Origin: Gammaproteobacteria bacterium
GTDB lineage: Bacteria > Pseudomonadota > Gammaproteobacteria > Pseudomonadales > Azotimanducaceae
DNA: 17,560 nt
Direction of reading: 5' to 3'
Assembly: GCA_002715785.1 (NCBI GenBank)
Contig: PBAA01000004.1
Location: 1-17,560, forward strand
A program made the position numbers and the translations under genes. Each line of letters starts with the position of its first letter. Position 1 is the stretch's first letter. The notes under the pieces are model-generated. The model did not search any database. It was not told where the DNA came from and was given only the letters and a program-made list of their open reading frames with translations. This document shows, one piece after another, positions 6,872 through 14,552 of the stretch.

Positions 6872-8356
6872 TTGGACTGGCTAGTACAACACTGGTTTGC
6901 GGTCATTTTGTTTGCGGGTTACGCAACGCTGTTGATTATTCATGCGCGTGCGGGCTTTAAGACCAGTGACACGGTAGACGAGTACTTTGTCGGTGGTCGT
7001 CGGTTCGGAGGTGCGGTGATTGGCGTTTCTTTTTTCGCAACGTTTGCGAGCACCAATAGTTACATTGGGCATGCCGGCAAGGGATATTCATACGGTGCGC
7101 CATGGCTTGTCTTCCCGGTGTTCATTGTTTTGGCGACATGGCTATCTTGGCGACTGGTTGGTCCGCGTCTGCGCTATTTCACGACTGCGCTAGAGTCGGT
7201 CACCGTCCCAGATTTCCTTGCTGTTCGCTTTGCCAGTCCAAGTTTGCGAGCTCTCACCGGACTCGTGGTCGCTTTCTCCAGCCTTCTGTATCTGATTGCG
7301 ATATTCAAGGGCGCAGGAAATCTTTTTCAGGTGTTTTTGGACATCCCCTACCGGTCCGCTGTCGCGCTGACCTTGGTGATCGTCATGGCGTACACGTCCG
7401 TGGGGGGCTTCTTTTCGGTGGTACGAACGGACGTGGTGCAGGGCATCCTGATGGTGGTTGGGTCCATGCTGATATTCGGATTTGTGACTCACGCCGCCGG
7501 CGGCATTGCCAGCGTCGCCACCTTATTCGATCGTCCCGATACTGAACATTTGTTCTCGCTCAATGCTGAGCTTCCGTTCGCCGTACTCATTGGTATCGCC
7601 ATGGCCGGATCTCTCAAGCTCTTGGTCGATCCCCGCCAACTATCACGCTTCTATGGTCTAAAGGATGCTAGAAGCTTGCGCGCGGGCATTTGGATAGCCG
7701 CCATCGGTATCTTACTCATCCAATTCTCCCTCTTTCCGGTCGGCTTATACGCCAGGATGTTGTTAGAGGGTGTGAGTGATACGGATCTTGTCGTACCGAT
7801 GCTGGTGAATGATGTGAACGTGTTTCCAATCATCGTTGCAGATTTCCTTGTTGTGGCCATCACCGCCGCGGCGATGTCGTCGATGGATAGCGTTTTGCTG
7901 GTCGCGGGGTCCGTCCTTTCGCGCGATGTGGTGGGATCGTTTCGCGAGTTGGCGGGGTCAGAGAGCGTGCGGTGGTCTCGTTGGGGTATTGTCGGCATTG
8001 CCCTGGCCGCAGCGTTGATTGCGTTGAACCCGCCAGGTGGGATTGTCGAAATTACAATTTTTTCGGGCAGTTTGTACGCGGTCTGTTTTGTTCCGACCGT
8101 GATTCTTGGATTGCACTGGGAACGTGGTGATAGCGTGAGCGCCGTGATGTCCATTCTTGTCGGCATAACGACGCTCGGTGTTTGGTTGGCTCTAGGTTTC
8201 GATAGCTTCGTTCACGAGGTTTTCCCCGCGTTGGCCGCGTCAATCAGCGTCTACGTCGTGATGGCACTTTCGAGGCCACCAGTGGACGATCCCAAGATTG
8301 GGGAGATCTTTTCTGGTTTCTTGAGCGACGAGGGTTCAGACGACGACGTGACTTGA
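6872..8356 (+). CDS. Sodium:solute symporter (SSS family)
   Basis: A protein of 494 residues with about 13 hydrophobic segments along its length. The N-terminal part DTVDEYFVGGRRFGGAVIGVS, then FASTNSYIGHAGKGYSYG, is the typical SSS (LeuT-fold) pattern of TM1-TM2 with small residues lining the Na+/substrate path. It should import an organic solute with sodium across the inner membrane; the substrate (carboxylate, amino acid, pantothenate or other) cannot be told. The start is TTG at 6872 with AGAGG 6 bases upstream and the first membrane helix close behind (WFAVILFAGYATLLII). It follows the FmdB gene after 100 bases on the same strand, so it may be read from the same transcript or a weak local promoter. 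The C-terminus is acidic (DEGSDDDV). Confidence 0.85.
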   Translation: MDWLVQHWFAVILFAGYATLLIIHARAGFKTSDTVDEYFVGGRRFGGAVIGVSFFATFASTNSYIGHAGKGYSYGAPWLVFPVFIVLATWLSWRLVGPRLRYFTTALESVTVPDFLAVRFASPSLRALTGLVVAFSSLLYLIAIFKGAGNLFQVFLDIPYRSAVALTLVIVMAYTSVGGFFSVVRTDVVQGILMVVGSMLIFGFVTHAAGGIASVATLFDRPDTEHLFSLNAELPFAVLIGIAMAGSLKLLVDPRQLSRFYGLKDARSLRAGIWIAAIGILLIQFSLFPVGLYARMLLEGVSDTDLVVPMLVNDVNVFPIIVADFLVVAITAAAMSSMDSVLLVAGSVLSRDVVGSFRELAGSESVRWSRWGIVGIALAAALIALNPPGGIVEITIFSGSLYAVCFVPTVILGLHWERGDSVSAVMSILVGITTLGVWLALGFDSFVHEVFPALAASISVYVVMALSRPPVDDPKIGEIFSGFLSDEGSDDDVT

Positions 8357-8413
8357 TGAATCGGTGCTGGTAGCGATCAGTCCTCAACCGTCCACTGACT
8401 AAGTCGCCCTTTT

Positions 8414-8442
8414 TTGAGTACTGGGAGTTTGGTACCTATGTA
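8414..8442 (+). promoter_or_regulatory. Weak candidate promoter of the CoA-transferase gene
   Basis: TTGAGT at 8414-8419, a 17-base spacer and TATGTA at 8437-8442, in the 170-base gap between the symporter and the CoA transferase. The -10 match is poor; the remainder of the gap shows no other clear element. Confidence 0.25.
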
Positions 8443-8515
8443 GTATTGGCAACTAAAACCATGCTCGACCCGTTGCCCGAATGTATGAGTTTCTTGATCG
8501 GCGCAAAGGGTTGTT

Positions 8516-8529
8516 GGAGGACAACAATG
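8516..8529 (+). promoter_or_regulatory. Ribosome-binding site deciding the CoA-transferase start
   Basis: GGAGG at 8516-8520, 6 bases before ATG 8527-8529. This rules in favour of the shorter, family-like N-terminus over ATG codons further upstream in the same frame. Confidence 0.8.
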
Positions 8530-9741
8530 GCAGGTCCGCTCGATGGGATTCGAATCGTTGACTTCACGACGATGATCGCGGGTCCATATGCCGCCATGAT
8601 CCTAGCCGATCAGGGCGCAGACGTTATTAAGATTGAGGCGCCAATACGGAGCGATCATGTTCGGCGCGCTGGACAAGGTCTGCGTCGCTTCTCCGCTGCG
8701 TTCTTGAACAACAATCGAAACAAGCGTTCACTTTCGGTCGACGCGAAAACGGAAGCTGGTCGCGAATTGATATTGAAACTCACACAGAATGCGGACGTGT
8801 TTATCCAAAACTATCGCCCTGGTGTGATGGCTCGCCTCGGCATTGATGAGCCACAACTACGGACCCTGAACCCGAGACTCATTTACGTGTCCATGAGTGG
8901 TTGGGGAGAGTCCGGGCCCTATGCGCATAAGCCGGTCTATGACCCGATCATTCAAGCGTTATCGGGTCTCACCAGCGTCCAGGGTGGCTCAGATCAAGCG
9001 AGGCCTAGGCTTATCAGGACGATTTTGCCCGATAAGTTGACGGGTATCACCGCGGCACAAGCGGTTACGGCAGCGCTCGTTTCCCGTGGCCTCACTGGGC
9101 AAGGGCAGCACGTACGCGTGTCCATGCTCGATGCGGTCGTCGCATTTATGTGGTCCTCGGATATGGGTGGACAAACGTTTGTGGGTAAAGAAGTTAGTTC
9201 CGAGAGGGCCGCAACCTTTATTGACTTGATCTACGAAACGAAGTCGGACTACATCAGCGTTTCGGTGATGAGCGACGAACAGTGGCGGGGTCTTTGCGAA
9301 GCGGTTGGTCACCCTGAATGGCTTGAAGATGAGCGCTTTACGACCGCGGCAGGTCGCGATCGCCATGCCAACGAGCGCTTAGAATTAACGCAATCAGCAC
9401 TCCTTGATAAAAACGCATCGGAGTGGCTTGAAATTCTAGATGCCGCCGGCGTGCCGTGCGCCCCGGTGCTTAAACGACATGAAATGATCCGTCATCCGCA
9501 GGTCGAGGCGAGTGGAATCGTGGTTGAAACGGAACACCCTCACGCGGGTCGTTTACGACAAGCTCGGAATGCTGCCCGATTCGAGGCGACGCCGACCGAG
9601 ATACGCCATGGGGCCCCGCACCACGGGGAGCATACGCGGGCGATTATGAGTGAACTTGGATTTAACACGACCGAAATCGATGATTTGATTTCGGCCGGTG
9701 TGATTGGTGACTTCCAATTAACGCCAGGGCCGTCGACCTAG
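8527..9741 (+). CDS. CaiB/BaiF-family (class III) CoA transferase
   Basis: A protein of 404 residues from ATG 8527, chosen because GGAGG (8516-8520) sits 6 bases upstream and the family core starts at once (GPLDGIRIVDFTTMIAGPYAAM); the in-frame upstream stretch to 8446 has no such support. Family landmarks follow: LADQGADVIKIEAP, NNNRNKRSLSVD, FIQNYRPGVMARLGID, YVSMSGWGESGPY and KPVYDPIIQALSGL, whose Asp139 is the expected acyl-anhydride-forming catalytic residue. Class III enzymes move CoA between carboxylic acids in the cytoplasm (a racemase of alpha-methylacyl-CoA is a less likely variant). Donor and acceptor are unknown. The gene ends in a CTAG shared with the convergent permease. It is on the same strand as the symporter and the ferritin-like cluster, which makes a catabolic link conceivable. 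Confidence 0.9.
   Translation: MAGPLDGIRIVDFTTMIAGPYAAMILADQGADVIKIEAPIRSDHVRRAGQGLRRFSAAFLNNNRNKRSLSVDAKTEAGRELILKLTQNADVFIQNYRPGVMARLGIDEPQLRTLNPRLIYVSMSGWGESGPYAHKPVYDPIIQALSGLTSVQGGSDQARPRLIRTILPDKLTGITAAQAVTAALVSRGLTGQGQHVRVSMLDAVVAFMWSSDMGGQTFVGKEVSSERAATFIDLIYETKSDYISVSVMSDEQWRGLCEAVGHPEWLEDERFTTAAGRDRHANERLELTQSALLDKNASEWLEILDAAGVPCAPVLKRHEMIRHPQVEASGIVVETEHPHAGRLRQARNAARFEATPTEIRHGAPHHGEHTRAIMSELGFNTTEIDDLISAGVIGDFQLTPGPST
9738..9741. other. Overlapping convergent stop codons (CTAG)
   Basis: The plus-strand TAG (9739-9741) of the CoA transferase and the minus-strand TAG (9738-9740) of the APC permease share one palindromic CTAG, so the two convergent genes have no intergenic space and no room for a separate terminator. 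Confidence 0.9.
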
Positions 9742-11045
9742 TGGTTGGGCGAGCGTCTATCCCGCAGAAACACATATACGATTGTTGCAATCGCTATGAC
9801 GCTCAGTGAAGCCCATGCTTCTGCAGGGCGCAGGCTCACAATGTGAAAGAGCGTCCAGCCCATCAGCGCTAGAAATAACAAGGGTGGTAACGGATAAAAG
9901 GGAATTTGATAGTGGGGACCAGGGGCCCGCCCTTGCCGCCTCAGGATGAAGATTCCAAACACGGTTAGGAAACTATTGAGACCGAGGGCAAAGCCAGCGA
10001 ATACGAGAATAAAGTCGAACGAAGCGGTCGCAATAAATATTAGCGATAGTGCGGACTGGGTCAGCACGGCAATGTACGGCACGCCTGCGAGGTTGGTTTT
10101 TGCGAAGCCTCGTAGCTTGGTGAAGTCTTGACCCAGTACCAACAACACCCGAGGCCCGGCAAGCGTCAGGGCGCTCAGCGTTGAGATAAGGAGCGCTGCC
10201 AACACGATTCCCATGAACGCGGCGCCGTTGCGACCAAAGACGTGGTTGGCTACGACATAGCCGATCTCAACCCGGCCGACCATAAGATCGACGGGCGTTG
10301 TGACTAGGAACGTGAAATTAAGTAGTAGATAGAGACACAACACGATTGCGGTCCCCTTGCTCATGATGCCCGACAACACTTTTTCGGGTTCTTTTAATTC
10401 GTCCATCATGTAAGTGACGGTGTTCCATCCGGTGTAGGCGTAGGACACGTATATGAGGGCGACCGCGAAAGCGCCACTGGTTATCAGTGACAGCTGACCT
10501 AAGGAGGGCGAGAAATTAATCGGTTGGGCGGTGGGCGCCCAAAACCATGCGGCTAAGCAAAATGAAACGATCAGCACGATTTTTAGGAACGTTGTTGATC
10601 TTTGGACCCGGGCACCAGCGCGTCGCGTTGTCGCATGGACGCTGGTTAAGGCGAGAATCAACCCTACGGCCCATAACTTCGGAGACTGGCCGGGAAAGGC
10701 ACTTGCTATATAGGTGCCGAAGGTTATTGCAATAAGGGCAGTCGGTGCCGCAAACCCCATGATGGTTGAGATACAACCGGAAACGAACCCAGCTGCAGGA
10801 TGGTAAATCCGGGCTAAAAAGTTGTATTCGCCCCCCGAACGCGGCAGGACGGCCCCCAGTTCTGCGTAGCTGACGGCACCAGCGAGGGCGATGACGCCCC
10901 CGACGACCCAGAGTAGGAGCAAGACGAAGCCGGACTGAATTTCTTGGAGCTGAAACCCGAGGCTGGTGAAGACGCCGGTTCCCACCATGCTGGCAATAAC
11001 TAAAGTCGTTGCGGTCCGTCGACCGTAGTGAGTTTCAGTATCCAA
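9738..11045 (-). CDS. APC-superfamily amino acid/polyamine permease
   Basis: A protein of 435 residues with about 12 hydrophobic segments. The N-terminal ATTLVIASMVGTGVF contains the GTGVF unwound-helix motif of the APC (amino acid-polyamine-organocation) fold, followed by GGVIALAGAVSYAELGAVLPRSGGEYNFL, the conserved TM2-TM3 signature (YAELG...P.SGGEY). It should transport an amino acid or amine across the inner membrane; specificity is not readable. The start is TTG at 11043-11045: an in-frame TAA two codons upstream excludes anything longer, and Met20 would cut into the first helix. No strong Shine-Dalgarno sequence is visible. The gene is divergent from the M32 carboxypeptidase with a 273-base gap, so uptake of peptide-derived amino acids is a possible but unproven common theme. 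Confidence 0.88.
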   Translation of the reverse strand: MDTETHYGRRTATTLVIASMVGTGVFTSLGFQLQEIQSGFVLLLLWVVGGVIALAGAVSYAELGAVLPRSGGEYNFLARIYHPAAGFVSGCISTIMGFAAPTALIAITFGTYIASAFPGQSPKLWAVGLILALTSVHATTRRAGARVQRSTTFLKIVLIVSFCLAAWFWAPTAQPINFSPSLGQLSLITSGAFAVALIYVSYAYTGWNTVTYMMDELKEPEKVLSGIMSKGTAIVLCLYLLLNFTFLVTTPVDLMVGRVEIGYVVANHVFGRNGAAFMGIVLAALLISTLSALTLAGPRVLLVLGQDFTKLRGFAKTNLAGVPYIAVLTQSALSLIFIATASFDFILVFAGFALGLNSFLTVFGIFILRRQGRAPGPHYQIPFYPLPPLLFLALMGWTLFHIVSLRPAEAWASLSVIAIATIVYVFLRDRRSPNH

Positions 11046-11173
11046 ACTTTAGGTGCCTTGAGATTGAGGCAACGCAACCCTAATCTGAGCATGCCCTTAT
11101 GACGAACGCCAGGGTCGACGGGCTTTTTGTAATGGATTCTCGGTTCGTCGGATCAAGACGTTGGGGTTGGTTT

Positions 11174-11191
11174 AGTCGCGACGACGCGACT
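11174..11191. other. Inverted repeat in the permease/carboxypeptidase divergent gap
   Basis: AGTCGCG (11174-11180), loop ACGA, CGCGACT (11185-11191): a 7-bp GC-rich stem in the gap between divergent genes. A run of six T follows about 13 bases later, too far for a standard terminator. It could be an operator or a structured leader element; its role is unknown. Apart from this and the -10 element near 11283, I see nothing definite in the gap. Confidence 0.4.
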
Positions 11192-11282
11192 TGAAGGCCA
11201 TGCGTTTTTTCTTGCACGACTTCCCGGGTGGACCTCTGTAAATCGAGCGTATGCGGCCAACGATTGCAGTTGGCGCACAGCT

Positions 11283-11288
11283 TATACT
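11283..11288 (+). promoter_or_regulatory. Candidate -10 element of the M32 carboxypeptidase gene
   Basis: TATACT at 11283-11288, 30 bases before the start region; no good -35 match lies 16-18 bases upstream. If used, transcription starts near 11295 and the leader is about 25 bases with AGGA at 11308-11311. Confidence 0.35.
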
Positions 11289-11318
11289 CGCAATCTCTCG
11301 TACCCGTAGGATATGTCG

Positions 11319-12800
11319 ATGCATTACGAAACGTTGGAAGCTCGGTTTAGCAAGATCAACGATCTAAACCACGCGCTTGCGATGTTGCAATGGGATGATG
11401 CTGCGGTTATGCCGTCTGGCGGAGGCGTAGCGCGGGCGGAGGCAGTGGCAACGCTGAACGGGTTAATACACGATCAACTTTCCACGCCTGAGGTCGCCGA
11501 GCTTATCCAGGCAACTGCCGATGAACCGCTCGACGCTTGGCAACGGGCAAATGTGCTCGAGATGAAGCGATCTTTTGATACTGCGATGGCGGTACCCGTG
11601 GATCTCGTTACGGCGTACTCAAAGGCGACGTCGATTTGTGAGCAAACGTGGCGGCGGCTTCGCGCAGCAAATGATTTCAAAGGAGTACTTTCGTTGTTGA
11701 GCGAAGTCGTAAATTTAACGAGACGCCGGGCGCAGTGCCTTGCCGAAGCAAAAGGCTTGGGACATTACGACGCGCTCTTGGACACCTACGAACCGGGATT
11801 ACGACAAACTGACGTTGATCCACTGTTCAGCTCGTTGTCGGATTTTCTTCCGGAATGTATCGATTCTATTCTGGCGCGACAACAACCAGTGATTCCAATT
11901 GACGGCCCATTCACCGAGCGACGCCAGGCGAATTTGGGACGGTTGATGATGGCACGGCTAGGGTTTGATTTTGACCACGGTCGACTCGACGTCAGTCATC
12001 ATCCGTTCTGTGGGGGCGTGCCGGACGATACGCGCATCACGACGCGCTATAACGAAAGTAATTTTCTCGAGTCGTTGTTCGGCGTATTACACGAAACTGG
12101 TCATGCCCTCTATGAGCAGGGCCTGCCATCGACTTGGCGGAATCAACCGGTAGGGAGCTCTGGCGGTATGGCTTTGCACGAGAGTCAATCGCTGTTCATG
12201 GAAATGCAAGTGTGTCGGAGCCCTGCCTTTATCGCATTCGCCGCGCCGCATATTCGTGACGCCTTTGGCGGCGACAACGAATCGGAAAAATGGTCTGTCG
12301 ACAATTTATTGCGGCACGTCCGCAAAGTAGGGAGGGGTTTTATACGCGTGGACGCGGACGAAGCCACTTACCCTTTGCACGTAATCTTGCGTTACGAGCT
12401 GGAAAAGGCCCTAGTCGCGGGCGATCTCGATTCCGCGGATGTTCCCGATGCGTGGGACGAAAAAATGCGGTCGCACCTCGGACTGAGCACTACGGGTAAT
12501 GATGCAGATGGATGTATGCAGGATGTGCATTGGTTTTCGGGCGCGATCGGTTATTTCCCGACCTATACGTTGGGTGCACTTGCGGCAGCGCAGCTGTTTC
12601 AGTCTGCGACCGAATCCATCGATGATCTGCCCGATTCAATTGCCCTCGGAGAATTTGGTGCATTGGTTGGCTGGTTACGCCGAGAGGTTCATTCCCAAGG
12701 ACGTCTTTTGGCGACCGGACCTCTCATCGAAAAAATTACAGGGAGACCTTTAGGCACCGAAGCGTTTAGGGTTCATTTGCAAGATCGCTACCTTGATTAA
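11319..12800 (+). CDS. M32-family (Taq-type) zinc carboxypeptidase
   Basis: A protein of 493 residues, the usual length of the family. The M32 set is complete: DDTRITTRY (the DxRxTTRY motif), zinc site H258-E259-T-G-H262 (LHETGHALYEQGLP) and a third ligand E288 in ALHESQS. It should remove C-terminal residues from peptides in the cytoplasm with broad specificity (not proline at the C-terminus in characterised members). No signal peptide. ATG 11319 is preferred over ATG 11313 because AGGA (11308-11311) is 7 bases away from it but only 1 base from the earlier one. Its neighbours are a divergent amino acid permease and a downstream small secreted protein 186 bases away, so it is probably its own transcription unit. 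Confidence 0.95.
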   Translation: MHYETLEARFSKINDLNHALAMLQWDDAAVMPSGGGVARAEAVATLNGLIHDQLSTPEVAELIQATADEPLDAWQRANVLEMKRSFDTAMAVPVDLVTAYSKATSICEQTWRRLRAANDFKGVLSLLSEVVNLTRRRAQCLAEAKGLGHYDALLDTYEPGLRQTDVDPLFSSLSDFLPECIDSILARQQPVIPIDGPFTERRQANLGRLMMARLGFDFDHGRLDVSHHPFCGGVPDDTRITTRYNESNFLESLFGVLHETGHALYEQGLPSTWRNQPVGSSGGMALHESQSLFMEMQVCRSPAFIAFAAPHIRDAFGGDNESEKWSVDNLLRHVRKVGRGFIRVDADEATYPLHVILRYELEKALVAGDLDSADVPDAWDEKMRSHLGLSTTGNDADGCMQDVHWFSGAIGYFPTYTLGALAAAQLFQSATESIDDLPDSIALGEFGALVGWLRREVHSQGRLLATGPLIEKITGRPLGTEAFRVHLQDRYLD

Positions 12801-12986
12801 ATTGTTATAGCCAACTTATTCGGAAGGGCCATCGCCACGGTCGTTGAACGTTTGAGAGGCTCCGTCGCCAGGAAATCGGAAAATCGTCGAAAGGACACAC
12901 TTCCGCGTCCGGCCGATGGATTTGATCGTAATCTGGGCGATGACTCGGGGGTTCGACGTGCGCCAAACGTGGCGTACCATCGAGGG

Positions 12987-13472
12987 ATGATTAAGCATAT
13001 TTTCGCCTGTTTAACCGTTGTTTTTTTCATTTGGACGAGGGTAGTTGCAGCGGAAGAATCGTTAGAAACTATCTTGGCGGAGCCTCTTCCTTCCGAAGCC
13101 TATGCTGCGCCGGTGCGTTGTGTGGCTATGCGAACCTCTAGTCGCATCGAAGTTCTAGACGAATATACCTTGCTGATGAGGGGCTCGGGCAACCGCTCCT
13201 GGGTTGCCCAGACGTATCAACGCTGCCGCGGTTTGCGTAATGAGCACTTACTGGATTTCCAACAACGTCGTGGTCGCGTTTGTACTGGCGATTCGTTTCG
13301 CGGAGTTATTCCGGCGAGTGAACGCCTCGTTGTCACGCCGGTGTGCGGGATCAGAGTGATCCATGAAGTGGATAATGACCAACTCGCGGCTCTTGGCCAC
13401 GCGATTCGGGCTAAGCGATTGACCAGTACGGTCTTGAGTTCAGGGGATCGAAAGCCCGCGGCAAAAGAATAA
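12987..13472 (+). CDS. Small secreted DUF6491-like protein
   Basis: A protein of 161 residues from ATG 12987, chosen because a signal peptide starts there (MIKHIFACLTVVFFIWTRVVAA, probable cleavage near residue 22). The mature part has four cysteines (C45, C80, C99, C120) and the spacing CVAMRTSSRIEVLDEYTLLM, then YQRCRGLR, then RVCTGDSF, then PVCGI, which resembles the DUF6491 family of small periplasmic proteins common in gammaproteobacteria; function unknown. Two disulphides are plausible. The C-terminal 35 residues are basic and polar. The purine run before the ATG is immediately adjacent (no proper spacing), and a small hairpin, CGCCA/TGGCG (12961-12974), lies upstream, so initiation may be weak. 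The 186 bases before it hold nothing else I can name. Confidence 0.65.
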   Translation: MIKHIFACLTVVFFIWTRVVAAEESLETILAEPLPSEAYAAPVRCVAMRTSSRIEVLDEYTLLMRGSGNRSWVAQTYQRCRGLRNEHLLDFQQRRGRVCTGDSFRGVIPASERLVVTPVCGIRVIHEVDNDQLAALGHAIRAKRLTSTVLSSGDRKPAAKE

Positions 13473-13505
13473 CGGATAAATTCGCTACCTGTACGAAGGT
13501 GCTTG

Positions 13506-13534
13506 TTGAGGGTCGACGAGTTACCGGCTATATT
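13506..13534 (+). promoter_or_regulatory. Sigma70-type promoter of the MerR-TPR / M48-TerB unit
   Basis: TTGAGG at 13506-13511, a spacer of exactly 17 bases, and TATATT at 13529-13534: the best promoter in the window. Predicted transcription start is near 13541, leaving a leader of about 125 bases before the ATG at 13665. Confidence 0.6.
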
Positions 13535-13664
13535 CGCAAGAACCGAAGCGCAATCCAGAACGCCGATAAAGTTGGCGACTGCGTGAGACGTAGCCAGTGG
13601 CGAGTTGCGACTTCGGGACGGATTTATCGAAGGCTGACCAGACCACGCGAGTGTCGGGGGCGCC

Positions 13665-14537
13665 ATGCCGGACTTGTTCGTAGCGGATCAGAAAAGCGAG
13701 ACTCATCGGCACGAATCTGACCACCGTTATACGACAAGACAAGTAGCGGGACTCACCGGACTTCCTTTACGCCAAATTAGACACTTCGTTGAACGGGGCT
13801 TGATCGAACCGGAGCGTGGCGATCGGTATGAGTATCGTTTCGGATTTCAAGATTTAGTTTTGCTTCGCACGGCCCGTCGTTTGCTTGATGGTGACGTGAA
13901 AGTGCGGCGCACTTTTTCTGTTTTGACGAAGTTGCGAAAACAGGTGACCGACGTACGCACGCTTTCCTCGCTACCAATTTTTGCCGACGGGGACAACGTG
14001 GTCCTCCGTGGACCTCAAGGTATCTGGGATGCTCAAACAGGCCAGGGACTCTTGAATTTTACGGGTGATGAAACCCCTGACAACGTCGCGCCGCTGTCGG
14101 TGCATAGTGAGAAGACTAAGGAGCGTTTCGATGAACTCGACAGTGACGATTGGTACAACCTAGGGCTCGAACTCGAAGAAGTTGAACCTGATAAAGCCCC
14201 CGACGCGTATATGCAAGCGATCAACTTGGATCCAGAGAACGCGGATGCGCACGTCAATCTGGGGCGTCTGTGTCAGCTGCGAGGAGACCTAAAACGTGCA
14301 AAACAGCACTACCATCGCGCCCTCGAAACAACCCCTTCGCATCAATTAGCTCACTACAACATGGGGACGGTGTTTGACGAACTTGATGAGATTGACCTCG
14401 CGGTAAAGTTCTATCGAAAAGCGCTGTCTGTCGCCGATGCGCATTACAATCTCGCGCGTATCTATGAAATTCGAGGCGATCAGTTATCTTCGCTGCGGCA
14501 CTTGCGTCAGTACCGCAGACTCATGGATTTGGATTAA
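13665..14537 (+). CDS. MerR-type HTH regulator fused to TPR repeats
   Basis: A protein of 290 residues. Residues 21-60 are a MerR winged-helix head (RYTTRQVAGLTGLPLRQIRHFVERGLIEPER, then YRFGFQDLVLLRTARRLL). Residues 100-135 form a linker with a beta-rich segment (DNVVLRGPQGIWDAQTGQ). Residues 160-285 are about three TPR units (WYNLGLELEE, DAYMQAINLDPENADAHVNLGRL, AKQHYHRALETTPSHQLAHYNMGTVFDEL, KFYRKALSVADAHYNLARIYE). It probably binds DNA and senses a protein partner through the TPR part, in place of the small-molecule domain of standard MerR proteins. Only a GGGGG run lies 5 bases before the ATG. The M48-TerB gene begins 15 bases downstream and shares the transcript. Its targets are unknown; autoregulation at the promoter near 13506 is possible. 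Confidence 0.85.
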   Translation: MPDLFVADQKSETHRHESDHRYTTRQVAGLTGLPLRQIRHFVERGLIEPERGDRYEYRFGFQDLVLLRTARRLLDGDVKVRRTFSVLTKLRKQVTDVRTLSSLPIFADGDNVVLRGPQGIWDAQTGQGLLNFTGDETPDNVAPLSVHSEKTKERFDELDSDDWYNLGLELEEVEPDKAPDAYMQAINLDPENADAHVNLGRLCQLRGDLKRAKQHYHRALETTPSHQLAHYNMGTVFDELDEIDLAVKFYRKALSVADAHYNLARIYEIRGDQLSSLRHLRQYRRLMDLD

Positions 14538-14552
14538 CAGCGACAAAATTGA

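Noticed and set aside
7102..7545. Second plus-strand frame within the symporter gene
   Set aside because: Its translation has no recognisable domain, and the overlapping symporter frame is continuous and family-like.
7651..8166. Minus-strand open frame of about 170 codons inside the symporter gene
   Set aside because: It is antisense to a well-supported membrane protein, is Thr/Ser/Arg-rich without family motifs, and looks like a codon-bias shadow.
8375..8415. Terminator after the symporter gene (TCAGT/ACTGA stem and a T-run at 8410-8415)
   Set aside because: The stem is only 5 bp with a 12-base loop and is separated from the T-run by more than 10 bases.
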